From positions 372,001 through 436,000 of the forward strand of contig PUDQ02000017.1 in the NCBI GenBank assembly GCA_002964805.2: DNA of 64,000 nucleotides. The letters run 5' to 3'. The notes beneath the pieces were generated by a model, which was not told the origin of the DNA, searched no databases, and worked only from the letters and a program-made list of their open reading frames with translations. The position numbers and the translations under genes are program-made. This stretch comes from Trametes villosa (lineage: Eukaryota; Basidiomycota; Agaricomycetes; Polyporales; Polyporaceae). Positions 38,372 through 48,147 of this stretch are shown here, piece by piece (position 1 is the stretch's first letter; each line of letters begins with the position of its first letter).

Positions 38372-39454
38372 TCAGAGATCGTTGAGCAAGTGATCCCAGA
38401 TCTGAAGCGGGTGCAAGCCCGACTTGTATGCGCTGCCGGGACGCGACGTCCGACGCGCCAGAGCGTTCCAGTACGGGTGCTCGTCACGGCCCTCCCACGT
38501 CCACTTCTTCTGTCGCCTGACGAAGACTCCGAGGTCCGGCGTGGGCTTGTACACTTTGGGGACCCGGAAGATAGCGCCGGTGTCCATAGCCTCCACGCAC
38601 ATTGTCCGCGCATCCTCGACGGCGGCGCGCAAAGATCTGTCCAGCGTCTCCCCACGTCCGCAGTGGGGTGGATAGACGGGGAAGTGGTGCCAGGTGACTA
38701 TGCCGGTGTTCACCACGACGAAGACGGCGGGGAGGATGGTGACCTGTGGCTGCGCGGGGAACGCCAGGCGCCTTGCCTCCTCGGCTTCGCGGCACAGTTC
38801 TGTGATTGCGGCCCACGTCGGAGAGTCCGCCAGCGGCCCGAGCTCGGATTTCCTCACCAGGGCAGGCGCGTCGACGATCTTGAACGCCTTCGAGGGATTG
38901 CCGTCGGGACCCTTGCTGTGCGCACCCAGATCGAGCATGAACCTGAAAGCCCAGGGGGAGTCCGAGAAGTCGGCGGGGACGTCCTCGGTGAGGAGTACGG
39001 TGGCGAGGGTGACGATTTTGCAGCTGTAGCGGTGGATGTCAAGCCAGTATTGAATCGCGGTCCCCAGAGTGTTCGCCGAGGAATAGCCAGCGAGTGGATG
39101 CCCCTTTTCACCAGGTGTCTCCGGGTCGTCTGAGGTCCGGCAGAAGTCCCTAAAGGTTCAGTTCGGTGAGCATATACCCAGGTACATAAGTCGAGTCCTG
39201 GAGGCTGGCACGCACTTGTGGTCAGGCCATGCTTGTTTCTGACAGTCCCTACTGCAGTACATAGTTATTGCGCATCCCGTACAACGCTTGAGTTTTCTCT
39301 CCAGGTTATCTTCGTCCCGACCGCAATGGCTGCACAGTGGCATGCAGGAGGAGGAGGAGCGGAGGAGAGTAGTGCGAGCGTTTACGGCGTCCATTTCCTC
39401 GCGCGACATATTCCCCAGTTGTGTCACGTCTAGGCGGGGCCATGAGGACGACAT
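38372..39454 (-). CDS. MYND zinc-finger protein 2
   Basis: Exons 39216-39454 and 38372-39149 give 338 residues. Closest to gene 1 at 23.4 kb but on the opposite strand; both start with S-W-P-R and end with a GRDEHxYWxAL stretch. The finger is CSHCG...KRCTGCAITMYCSRDCQ...DH, with the last Cys (DFC) from exon 2. The C-terminal domain has WLDIHRYS, ATVLL, GNPSKAFKI, HHFPVY and PDLGVFVRRQKKWTW...SGLHPLQIW. Exon 1 is exactly as long (239 bases) as in gene 1. Unknown role; the MYND finger suggests a protein-binding function. Confidence 0.9.
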
Positions 39455-39566
39455 CTAGTCGAGCTTGAAGAAGGGGTAGCGAGACTCAGAGAGCAACACA
39501 ACGACGCGGTTGGAAGAGGTTGGAAGTTAGAATGCTAGACTTCGAGGATGGCGATGGTGTCCGCGG

Positions 39567-40023
39567 CCGCGGTAGGACCCATGCCTCTTCACCAAAGGTT
39601 TGTCCAAACTTTGCATATTTTACCTTCCCGATATGGTAATGAGCCTTGTCCGTGATTGCATGAATGACCTCCCAAAACGGGATAGGCGCCCATTAAGCGC
39701 CCGGATCCTTGTCCCACTATTGCATGAGGGAGGCCGCTGTGTGGGGCACGACCCAAGGTGGCCGGTGATGAGCAGCTCCTGAACCTATTTTACGGTGATT
39801 TCTAGGTCTGAAATGGTGTTCGGCATGATTTCGGTGCCCAGGAGCTCTCAACTGCGGTCAAACTAGGCTAAAGACCGATTTTGGCGCGTCACGTGACCGC
39901 TTTCACGTGACAGGCCTTGTCCAAGTTTGCATGAGCGAGGGCCAAAAGTTTGCATTTTCGAGCCCCATTTTGGGGGTATCGGATGGACAAACCTTTGGTG
40001 GAGAGGCATGGGTCCTGCCGCGG
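39567..40023. mobile_element. MITE-like non-autonomous DNA transposon
   Basis: 457 bases bounded by near-perfect terminal inverted repeats of about 40 bases (39567-39606 and 39984-40023). Both read CCGCGGYAGGACCCATGCCT inward, then CTYCACCAAAGGTTTGTCCA, with two mismatches. Direct copies of TTGTCCAAnnTTGCAT-like strings occur inside (about 39600, 39645 and 39916). It has no open frame of its own, as expected for a MITE. No clear target-site duplication is visible. The outer CCGCGG may be part of the repeat or of the target. Confidence 0.8.
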
Positions 40024-40043
40024 TGCCTAGATTACTTACTTGA

Positions 40044-40100
40044 CCTAGGCGCCGAGAGGGCATCTGGCTAAGCGCTCAGCGCTCAGCGCTCCGCCGCGCT
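40044..40100. repeat. GGCGCC/AGCGCT palindrome cluster
   Basis: CCTAGGCGCC followed after 16 bases by AGCGCTCAGCGCTCAGCGCT, three overlapping palindromes. It directly adjoins the MITE-like element. Confidence 0.5.
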
Positions 40101-40546
40101 CAATCGAGCGTGCTCGAGTTGTGCGAGCTCGCAGCCACTACATACTTCAAGGAGTCACAGCTGTAAGTTCTGCTACTTCAAATCTTCTGGTCACGATGTA
40201 CTCGTCTTAAACATGCATTCAAGGTCGTCTGTCAGATCTTCAAGTGGTGAGAGGTAGGCAGTCATCTCAGAAAGTTGCGTGACCTCGAGTCACCCGAGTA
40301 AAGTGCACCGCCTCTTTTACAAGCCCCAGGGCTATCAGTCCATGTCATGCCCGCTGTGAATAACATTACTCATTGTGTTGCCAGTGCGAGGGGGGAAACC
40401 AGGTCAAGACGTCGCATACGAAGCCGGGCAGCGGGCGCCGATCGAGCGGAATCCCGGAGCCAAAAGCATTCAAAAAGCCTGCGATCGAGCTCAATTTTGG
40501 TTTTCCTCCTCACTCGTCCTCTACGTCCACCATACCTACGCCCATC

Positions 40547-41528
40547 ATGGACGACGGCACCGGTATGATGCAACAAATAGGTCACCAGGCGCGATGCTAT
40601 CACTGCAAGATAAGGGAGCGGGACCTGAGTCCGGCGGGCACCAAGCTTAGGCTCTGCGGCGGGTGCTCCCTGGCCAAGTACTGCACCAAGGCGTGCCAGA
40701 AGGCAGCGTGGCCTGATCATAGGTGAGTCGGAGCCCGAGCGGTGTCTTCGAATTTGTCTCGCGGGCTGAACTTTGGCTGGCTGCAGGAACGGGTGCCGTT
40801 CCGGAGTCAGCGAGCAGCATTCGATGGGCCTCACCCACTTCGCGGGTTACCCTGCCCCTATCGCCCTCACCCAAGCCGTGACTGATTGGGCGGACGGTGT
40901 ACACTATCATTCGTTCGAAACGCTGGCCAACGCGACCGTCCTTAGCCACGGTGGCATCGCCGCGAACATGGGTCCTCGCGCCCTGATGTTCGGATTCGCC
41001 CCTGGCGTCGAAGTCGGCGGTACCGGCAATCCCGCCATCAGATTCCGCATCGAGCAGGTCTCCACCCTCGAACCCGCGGCTGTCGATAGGATGGGCGGGA
41101 GCTGGGACCGGGTCAAGAAAGAGAGCCGGAAGATGACGCAGTATTTCCGCAGGAAGTCACCAGAGCGCCGCATCCTCGGCTGTATCCCCGCCCTCTCCAA
41201 GGTGGCGGGCGCAACGGTGGTGACGGTCCACTTCTACCCCGTCTACGCGCTCGAATGCGGCTTGACGTCTGCGCTGCCCGTACGCGCCCGCGCGGTCTGC
41301 GAGGACGTCGCGGACATGTGCACTGAGACGATCAACAGCGGACGTGTTATGACCCGGGGCGTCGACCTCAAGCTCGAACACCGTCCGTACGTCGGCATCA
41401 TGGTCCCGAAGAAGAAAACATGGGAATGGCAGGCGTTGGACGGCTGGGAGTGGGCGCCGCCCGGCGACGTCAACACCAAATCTGGCCTGCATCTCTCGCA
41501 GGTCTGGGCTTTGCGCGCACAGATATGA
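40547..41528 (+). CDS. MYND zinc-finger protein 3
   Basis: Exons 40547-40722 and 40787-41528 give 305 residues. The start is MDDGTGMMQQIG. The finger is CYHCK...LRLCGGCSLAKYCTKACQ...DH, with NGC at the start of exon 2 giving the last ligand. The C-terminal domain reads GYPAPIALTQAVTDWADG, LANATVLSHGGIAAN, GGTGNPAIRFRI, TVHFYPVYALE, then VGIMVPKKKTWEW and TKSGLHLSQVWALRAQI. It is closest to the finger-less copy at 60769-61507 (TRSGLHRSQVWALRAEM). Cellular role unknown. Confidence 0.9.
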
Positions 41529-41976
41529 CACCCGGTGCGTTGCCCTTGTCTAATGTCTCAATCGACTAAGAGGTCCATGTGCTGATTGGGGAACGTCAGG
41601 GATTCGCCTAGTTATCTCGCCTGCACACAGTGGTAGCCCCGGACCAGTATTCCCTGTGATGATTGCGGAGTATGGCCTTGCGGCTGCTCGACACAGTTCC
41701 GGTCTCTTGCGCACGGCCTCATTGTAAAAATCAGGTTGAATTCAGTTGCTATTGTTACAGGTGACATCTGGTCCTATCTCGTATGCACAGGTGAAGGAGA
41801 GACTACGAGAATTCGCAGACAGCATTGCTACACTGCACGGAGAAGACCGAATGGAAACAGAGTCGTGCGCCCATACAGTCCAGTGTCCATCTTGCGTCGT
41901 CGCCATCACGTCCATTTCCCTCATTTGTACGCCCACAACAATCAAACTACGCACTGGAACGCTGTGTACCAGGGAG
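41529..41976. other. Intergenic region between convergent MYND genes 3 and 4
   Basis: About 450 bases. No gene or repeat was recognised. The right end is the border of the 4/5 tandem duplication. Confidence 0.5.
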
Positions 41977-43015
41977 TCAGACGTCGTAGAACTTCTCCCA
42001 AATCTGGCACGGATGGAGGCCCGTCTTAGTCTGTCCAGGACGCCCCATCCCGATCTGCGTCCAGTCCCAGTCCTCCTTGAGCTTCCACTCCCACTTCTTC
42101 CCCCGCCGAACAAGAGTGCCGACGTCCGGATCCGCCCTGCCGCTTCCCATCGGGGACACGCGCATCACGTACCCGCCATTCACAATCCTCATACACATCT
42201 GCACCATGTCCTCCATGAGCGCGCGCTCCTCCGCGTTGATTGGCCGCGTATCGTCCCGCACCCGGCGGTGAATCGGGAAGTGGTGGAACGAAGTGAAGCC
42301 GGTGGTGCACACGACGAACGCTACGGGGAACATGCCCACGTACGTGTCATCCAGTTGCTCAAGAGGCTGCGGCAGTTCCTCATTGATGCGCTTGCAAGAC
42401 TCCCGTGACTTGCCCCACGGATCCCGGCTGTCGGCGAGCCCCATGAAGTCGGACATTGGAGCGATCTCCGGGGGAAGGAGGCGGAATGCGTTCGCAGGTG
42501 TCTTCGCCCCAGGCGCGTCCGGCGCCCGGGGCACTGTGGATATGACGATCGCGCGCCCGGATGCGATGTTGAAGCCCACGCCGCCGTGCAGGTGCGCAAC
42601 CGCGCTGCAGAGGTGGATGAACAGGAAGGAGTGGGTGTCGTCCCAGTTGGTGAGGGCGTTCTCGAGCCCAATGAGCGCGGGGTATCCTGCGGCCTGCGCT
42701 CGGCGCATCGCGATGTACATCTCTGGGTCTGCCTTTGAAGGGCGGCATAGAAGCCTGCGAAGGAAAGGCGACAGATGGTTAGTGCTGCTGTACTCCGACC
42801 GAGCTCGCCGGAGGTACGTACTTGTGCCCTGCCCAGCCAGCCTTCTGACAGTCTTTACTACAGTAGAACGTCACGGTGCACCCCGCGCAGCGCTTCAGTT
42901 TGTTCTGTAGCTCCGATTCGCGTTTCCCGCACAGAGCGCAGCACGGGGGCTCCTGATAACCAGGATGGAAGGATGTGTTAGACCCGGAGGCCGAGTCAGT
43001 GGATCTGCTGTACAT
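41977..43015 (-). CDS. MYND zinc-finger protein 4
   Basis: Exons 42822-43015 and 41977-42754 give 323 residues. The finger is CALCG...[17 protein letters not shown]...GH, with LLC from exon 2. The C-terminal domain: [40 protein letters not shown], then [19 protein letters not shown] and [17 protein letters not shown]. Nearly identical to gene 5 over the last 100 residues; differences are concentrated between the conserved blocks. A minus-strand GTATATAG lies about 55 bases upstream of the ATG. Confidence 0.9.
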
Positions 43016-43066
43016 GGCGAGACTGTGAGATGAAACGACCTGCAGCGCCGCGGCAGTACCGGGGCC

Positions 43067-43074
43067 CTATATAC
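43067..43074 (-). promoter_or_regulatory. TATA box of MYND gene 4
   Basis: The minus strand reads GTATATAG. The flanking CTATCTGATAGT is also found upstream of gene 5, where the TATA string is altered to TATTTAG. Confidence 0.45.
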
Positions 43075-43305
43075 TATCAGATAGCGCCATCGCGAACTGG
43101 GTAATACGTCCCGGAGGAAGCATGCGCTCGGAGCATCTCGGTCTCTGTATATGCATGCCGGTGTGAATGCGCATTGCGTATGTCGGACAATCACCTGCGA
43201 GTTGGACATGTGAGTTCCGGAAGCGAGCTTCTCACAGCACCGTGCACAATTGTCTCGCCGAAATGGCCAACCATCGATGACAATGATGGCTATCTATTTG
43301 ACGTC

Positions 43306-43470
43306 GGGCGCAAGGGGCGCGGTCGAGCCCCCGGACGCCTTCGCCTTCGAATGGAACGTGCTGGAGTTTGTTGGGCCAGACTTGACAGCGTTGACGAAGA
43401 TGACCATACACACAACGCAGTGGCTGGCAGCGCTGATAGTTGGCAGATCATTCCGGCAAACGGCGTGAAA
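43306..43470 (-). pseudogene. Fragment of a cupredoxin gene
   Basis: On the minus strand this piece reads ASHCVVCMVIFVNAV, then SKAKASGGSTAPLAP. The second cupredoxin domain of the gene at 59081-60377 reads ASHCAAGMVFSVNAI and QAKAKASGGSTAPPAP in the same order and spacing. Similarity fades upstream of the ASHC block. There is no start or rest of the domain, and the frame runs into duplicated MYND-upstream sequence and stops at 43294, so this is a broken copy. It lies between the two duplicated MYND genes, right at the border of duplication unit 1. Confidence 0.75.
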
Positions 43471-43678
43471 TCGTTGGTGGTCGGTACGATGACGGCCTGT
43501 TGGCAGAGAGCAGAAGTACCGTCGTGAACGAAGGCGTCGTGGGCTGATAATGCATATGGAGAAACCATAGTAGTACACGTATATGCTACTCAACCTGTGA
43601 TTTTCCGCTGAGGAGTCAGTACTGGTGCAAAGAAGAGCGACAAAGCAAGCTACGCACCGGGATGGCACGCACTGAGAA

Positions 43679-44970
43679 ATCAGACGTCGTAGAACTTCTC
43701 CCAGATATCGCGAGGATGGAGCCCCGACCTAGTCTGTCCAGGACGCCCCATCCCGATCTGCGTCCAGTCCCAGTCCTCCTTCAGCTTCCACTCCCACTTC
43801 TTCCCCCGCCGAACGAGCGTCCCGACATCCGGATCGGCCCTACCGCTTCCCAGAGGGGACACGCGCATCACGTATCCGCCGTTCACGATCCCCATACACA
43901 TCCGCACGATGTCTTCCATGAGCGCGCGCTCCTCCGCATTGATTGGCCTCGTATCGTCCCGCAGCCGGCGGTATATCGGGAAGTGGCGGAATGACGCGAA
44001 ACCAGTCTTGGGCATGGCGAACGCTGCGGGGAGGACGCCCGCATAGGTGTGGTCGGGGCGCTCATAGAGATTGAGGTTGTCCATGACACGCTTGAATTCC
44101 GCCCGCGACTTGATCCAGCCGTCGGCGAGCACCCCGAAGTCTGACATCGGGGCGAACTCTGGGGAGAGGAGGCGGAACGCGTTCGAGGGGGTCTTCTCTC
44201 CCTGCGCATTCGGCGCGCGAGGCGCCACAGGAAGGACGATCGCGCGAGAGGAGGCGACGTTGAAGCCGACACCGCCGTGCAGGTGCGCGGAGGCGCACGC
44301 GAGAGTGCAGAGCAGGAAAGAATGGGCCTCGTCCCAGTCGGTGAGGGCGTTCTCGAGCCCGATGAGCGCGGAGTAGCCTGCGGCTTGTACGGGTCGCATC
44401 GCGATGCCCATCTCTGGATCCGCGTCCGAAGGACGGCATAGAGGCCTGCGGGAGGAAGGCCATAAGTGATCAGTTCAGGTGGTATCGTGCCCGAGGACGT
44501 TGGATGTATACGTACTTGTGTCGCGGCCAGGCGGACTTCTGACATTCTCTGCTACAGTAGAACGTTACGGTGCACCCGGCACAGCGTTTCATCTTGTTCT
44601 GTAGCTCCGATTCACATTTCCCGCAGTTAGAGCAGCGCGGAGGCTCCTGATAACTGGGACGGAAGGATGTGCCGGACCCAGAGGCTGAGGTGTCGTCCAT
44701 GGCGAGGCTACGGGGTGGAGCGACTTGCTGCGTGGTACCGATGGCCTAAATACTATCAGATAGCGCGATTATGGACTATGTACGTACTTGAGGAAGCACG
44801 CGAAGAAACTCAAACTCGGTGTGGGCATGTGGACGTATATATCGGACAATAACCTGTGGTTTGGACATGTGAGTTTCGGGAGCGACCTTCTCACAGCGAC
44901 GTGCGCAATTGTCTCGCCAAAATGGCCAAGCGTTAACACCAGTGATTGCTATCCGTTCGACGTCGAGCGC
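43679..44970. repeat. Tandem duplication unit 2 (MYND gene 5 and upstream region)
   Basis: Second copy of the segment described for unit 1, in the same orientation, separated from it by about 370 bases that include the cupredoxin fragment. Confidence 0.8.
43680..44700 (-). CDS. MYND zinc-finger protein 5
   Basis: Exons 44516-44700 and 43680-44445 give 316 residues. The start MDDTSASGSGTSF corresponds to gene 4's [10 protein letters not shown]. The finger is CSNCG...[17 protein letters not shown]...RH, with PLC from exon 2. The C-terminal domain matches gene 4 ([40 protein letters not shown]) and ends [15 protein letters not shown]...[14 protein letters not shown]. Recent duplicate of gene 4; both reading frames are intact. 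Confidence 0.9.
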
Positions 44971-45299
44971 GATGCGTCAGCTGCCAGGAGGGGAAGCTAG
45001 CTGCGGGGTTTATAGATTTCCGAGGGTTGTTGGCGCGTGCGATCTTCCGTATCGCGTAGACCGTCTTGATCGACCTCGCAACCTGACTGTAAACAAGTGC
45101 AGGAATGTCGGTTAACCACTGGAGGACATTACAAACTATGATATACATATGCACACTGTGGGTGGGTGAGAGTGAGAGAGCACTATACACTTGTCTAATG
45201 ATTGTCGTCGACCAGACCCTTCAAAACGAACGTGAACTGGGGTCCTGTTACTTGAGAAACACATCTGACGTACCTTCCATAAATCGCCAGACATGTTGA
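44971..45299. other. Intergenic region
   Basis: About 330 bases between duplication unit 2 and the end of MYND gene 6. Nothing recognised. Confidence 0.5.
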
Positions 45300-46438
45300 C
45301 TACTTTCGCAACCCGAAGAATCGTCTCCACAGCTCATGCGGATGGAGAGTAGTCTCCAGGTACCCACGCGGTACGAGGTCAGCGACCCCGCGCCCCCAAT
45401 CCCAGTTGGATACGGGCTCCCACTCCCACTGCTTCTCCTTCCGGCGCACCATACTGCCAACCTGCGGCCAGGGTTTCGCATCGTCTTCGGCGCGGTGGGC
45501 TTGCAGAACGAGGCCTTTCGCCATGAGACTGACGCAGATCGACCTGATATCTTCGAGCGCGTGGCACATCTCCGCATCGAGCTTGCCCCGCCGATGGGGG
45601 AACTGAGGGAAGACGAGCGTGGGGAGGACCCGCAAGGTCGGGGAGTGCTTGATGTTATAGATCGTGGGCACCATGCGGACGAGCGCAGGGTCGATAGCGT
45701 CTTCTCCTTCGCGGAGGACCTCCTCCATAGACCGGCAGGCTGCGACCGCGCTCTCCCAATTCGCTACACCGTCCAGCCCTCCTGCGTTGAAGTCGTGGAT
45801 GAATTCGGCCTTTGACAGAGGGACTGCGTTGATGGGATGGAAGCCCTTCCCCGGATGGCTGTCCGAGGAGCCGCTGAGGAAAGTGGACGCAGAGCTCGGT
45901 AACGGCTGCAGGGCGATTTGGATCGCATGAGTATAGTCGGGGGAGAAGAAGAAGTCGAAGCCGCCGTTGATGCAGACGGTAGCGGTGGCCAAGATTCCTA
46001 ATCCATACGAATGGACGTCTATCCAGTCCATCAGCGCGGTCTCGAGAGTGGCCACCGAGGTCGAAGGGAGACCGAGGACGAGGTCGTCGAGACGGCCCAG
46101 TGCATCGCTGGATGGCTTGTTGACCCACTCCGCACGGCATGTAACCCTAACACAAGATAAGTAACGCGCCGCGCAGCGAAATGGACCGTACTGTCCACCC
46201 GTTGCATTCGTACGAAATGACCCGTGACGGTCCACCTCGTAAAGAGCACGAACATACGTTAGAAAGATACTTACTTGTGCCCAGGCCACGCCTTCTTCTG
46301 GCATTCCTTGCTGCAATACACCACGGCTGCACACCCGGCGCATCGTTTCAGCTTTCCCTTCAGCTTAGATTCCGAAATATGACAATGATCGCAGTGAGAC
46401 GCTACAGAGATGCCGATGGGCGGTGGCTCGGGAGGCAT
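45300..46438 (-). CDS. MYND zinc-finger protein 6
   Basis: Exons 46275-46438 and 45300-46146 give 336 residues; the intron (about 128 bases) is longer than in the others. The start gives MPPEPPPIGISVASHC. The finger is CDHCH...KRCAGCAAVVYCSKECQ...GH, with VTC from exon 2. C-terminal domain: ATLETALMDWIDVHSYG, ATATVCINGGFDF, GKGFHPI, PTIYNIKHSPTLR, PQVGSMVRRKEKQWEWEP, NWDWGRGV and LHPHELWRRFFGLRK. Closest to gene 7. Confidence 0.88.
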
Positions 46439-46812
46439 GGGAGGTATCGTGCGAGATGATGGTGGTGAGGTCCAAGTCGTGTATTATGTCGGGCGCCCCT
46501 CAAGCGCTCGGGGTGACCTGGCCCTGGCACTGGACTCGGGCCAGTGGCTCAGCGCTCAGCGCTCAGCCTCAGGCTGCCTCAGGCTCCTCTTGTTCAAGTC
46601 CCTAGGCTTTCGCAGGGTATGTCGATATCTGATCAAAGCATGAGGAAAAGTTCGGGAAGTACGAGGTGCATACTCGGGCTAAACGATCCGCTGACATCGC
46701 ATTTCTTGAAACCTACACCCCCTGCTTCGAAGTTCGCGCTATTATCCTCTGATCGGCTGACCCCTCCTGGCAGGCATATTGGCCAGTCCTCGTCTCCAAA
46801 TCGTTTGAGGTG
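46439..46812. other. Intergenic region with GC palindrome repeat
   Basis: About 370 bases between MYND genes 6 and 7. At 46546-46590 it carries AGCGCTCAGCGCTCAG and CTCAGGCTGCCTCAGGCT direct repeats. Nothing else was seen. Confidence 0.5.
46546..46590. repeat. AGCGCT palindrome cluster
   Basis: Two overlapping AGCGCT palindromes followed by a CTCAGGCTGC direct repeat. The core matches the cluster at 40070-40090. Confidence 0.45.
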
Positions 46813-47896
46813 TCAGCCGAAAAAGAACCGCCTCCATAGCTCCTCTGGGTGGAAGTTGGTCTTGAGAAGACGTGTCGGCACGATGGTATTTGAGGCGACC
46901 ACCCGCCCCCAGTCCCAGTTCCGGATCGGCTCCCACACCCACTCCTTCTTACGCCCGTGGACCAAGATGCCGACATCGGGCGAGGGGCGACGCGGCTCGT
47001 AGTATGTGGCCGGAGACTTGAATACGAGCCCGGAGTGCATGGCGTAGACGCAGAGCGTCCGGATATCCTCGAACACAGCTTGTGTCTCGGGGTCGAGGGG
47101 CACTTCGGCGCGGTTCGGCCTTAGGTGCGTGATCGCTATGGGCTGGTGGCGCAGAATGGGGGAGTGCTTGATGCTGTACAGCGCAGACAGCGTGCCGGCA
47201 AACGTGGGGCCCGGGTCTCCTCCGTTGACTTCGCGAATGGTCCCCTCCATGGTCCGACAGGCATCCTGCATCATCTGCCAATCTCCACAGCCGTGCACGC
47301 CCCGGTAGGGCTCGAAAAGCTGCTCGATGCGCGACCGGGCTTCAGAGTACGCTCCGGTGATGTGGAAGCCCTTGGCCGGATTGTCCTCGGAGCCATTGCT
47401 GAGCAGCTCGGTCGCGAGCGAAGGCAGGGCCTCCACGCTCAATACGATCGTGCGGACCGTCTGGGGCGCGAAGTGGAGAGCGTAGCCGCCTTCTAGGCAT
47501 ACTGTAGCCGTGGCCATAAGGCCCAGCGTGTATGTATGAATCTCCACCCAGGCGTTCATGGCAGCCGCGAGCGTGGCTACTGAGATTGGAAGAGGTTGAT
47601 AGGTCGCTGTGTCGATGGAGTTGTCGGATGACTCGCCGACCAACGCTTGATGCCACTGCGCACGGCATGTAATCCTGCGTGGCGATGCTTAGCCTAATCG
47701 ACCTCATTGGGGCTATTAGCTGCGGGAGGACGTACTTGTGCTGAGGCCATGCCTTCTTCTGGCATTCTTTGCTGCAGTACATCGTTGCCGAGCATCCGGT
47801 GCATCGCTTCATCTTGCCCCTGATCTCAGTGTCCATTTTGCGGCAGTGGCTGCATCGAGAGAGCGTGGGGATGTGAAATGGGCCCGGCGGGTTCAT
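46813..47896 (-). CDS. MYND zinc-finger protein 7
   Basis: Exons 47736-47896 and 46813-47674 give 340 residues. The finger is CSHCR...KRCTGCSATMYCSKECQ...QH, with ITC from exon 2. C-terminal domain: VATLAAAMNAWVEIHTYTLG, ATATVCLEGGYALHF, DNPAKGFHI, ALYSIKHSPILR, PDVGILVHGRKKEWVWEP, NWDWGRVV and FHPEELWRRFFFG. Closest to gene 6, sharing the IKHSP block absent from other members. A TATA-like GCATATATC lies about 40 bases upstream on the minus strand. Confidence 0.9.
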
Positions 47897-48147
47897 GGTT
47901 GTGTTTCTGGAGATCGTAGTGGTGTTTGCACGCTGATATATGCCGCACTATAGGCTCCGAGGGAGTAGGATTGCGTGCCCTAGTCTGAGGCGCGCCCCTG
48001 CCGAGGGTGGGCACCTACGCATTTGAGGAAGCTTTTGTTCTCGGGTCAGGCGGACGGTGGTCACACGCTCCGCGAGACTTCTCACTCTCTTATCGGAACA
48101 AACAAGCCCTTCCTTGTACGTTCCCTACGATACAAGCGCGCAGACCC

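Larger units (their letters stand above)
39455..40546. other. Intergenic region holding the MITE-like element and GC palindromes
   Basis: 1.1 kb between the divergent MYND genes 2 and 3. It contains the inverted-repeat element 39567-40023 and, just after it, the GC palindrome cluster 40044-40100. No coding potential was seen. Confidence 0.6.
41976..43311. repeat. Tandem duplication unit 1 (MYND gene 4 and upstream region)
   Basis: This segment matches 43679-44970 in coding and upstream sequence. Similarity begins exactly at the stop codon (TCAGACGTCGTAGAAC) and runs through the gene and about 250 bases of upstream DNA to a shared GACGTCGNGCGC string, where it ends abruptly. Confidence 0.8.
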
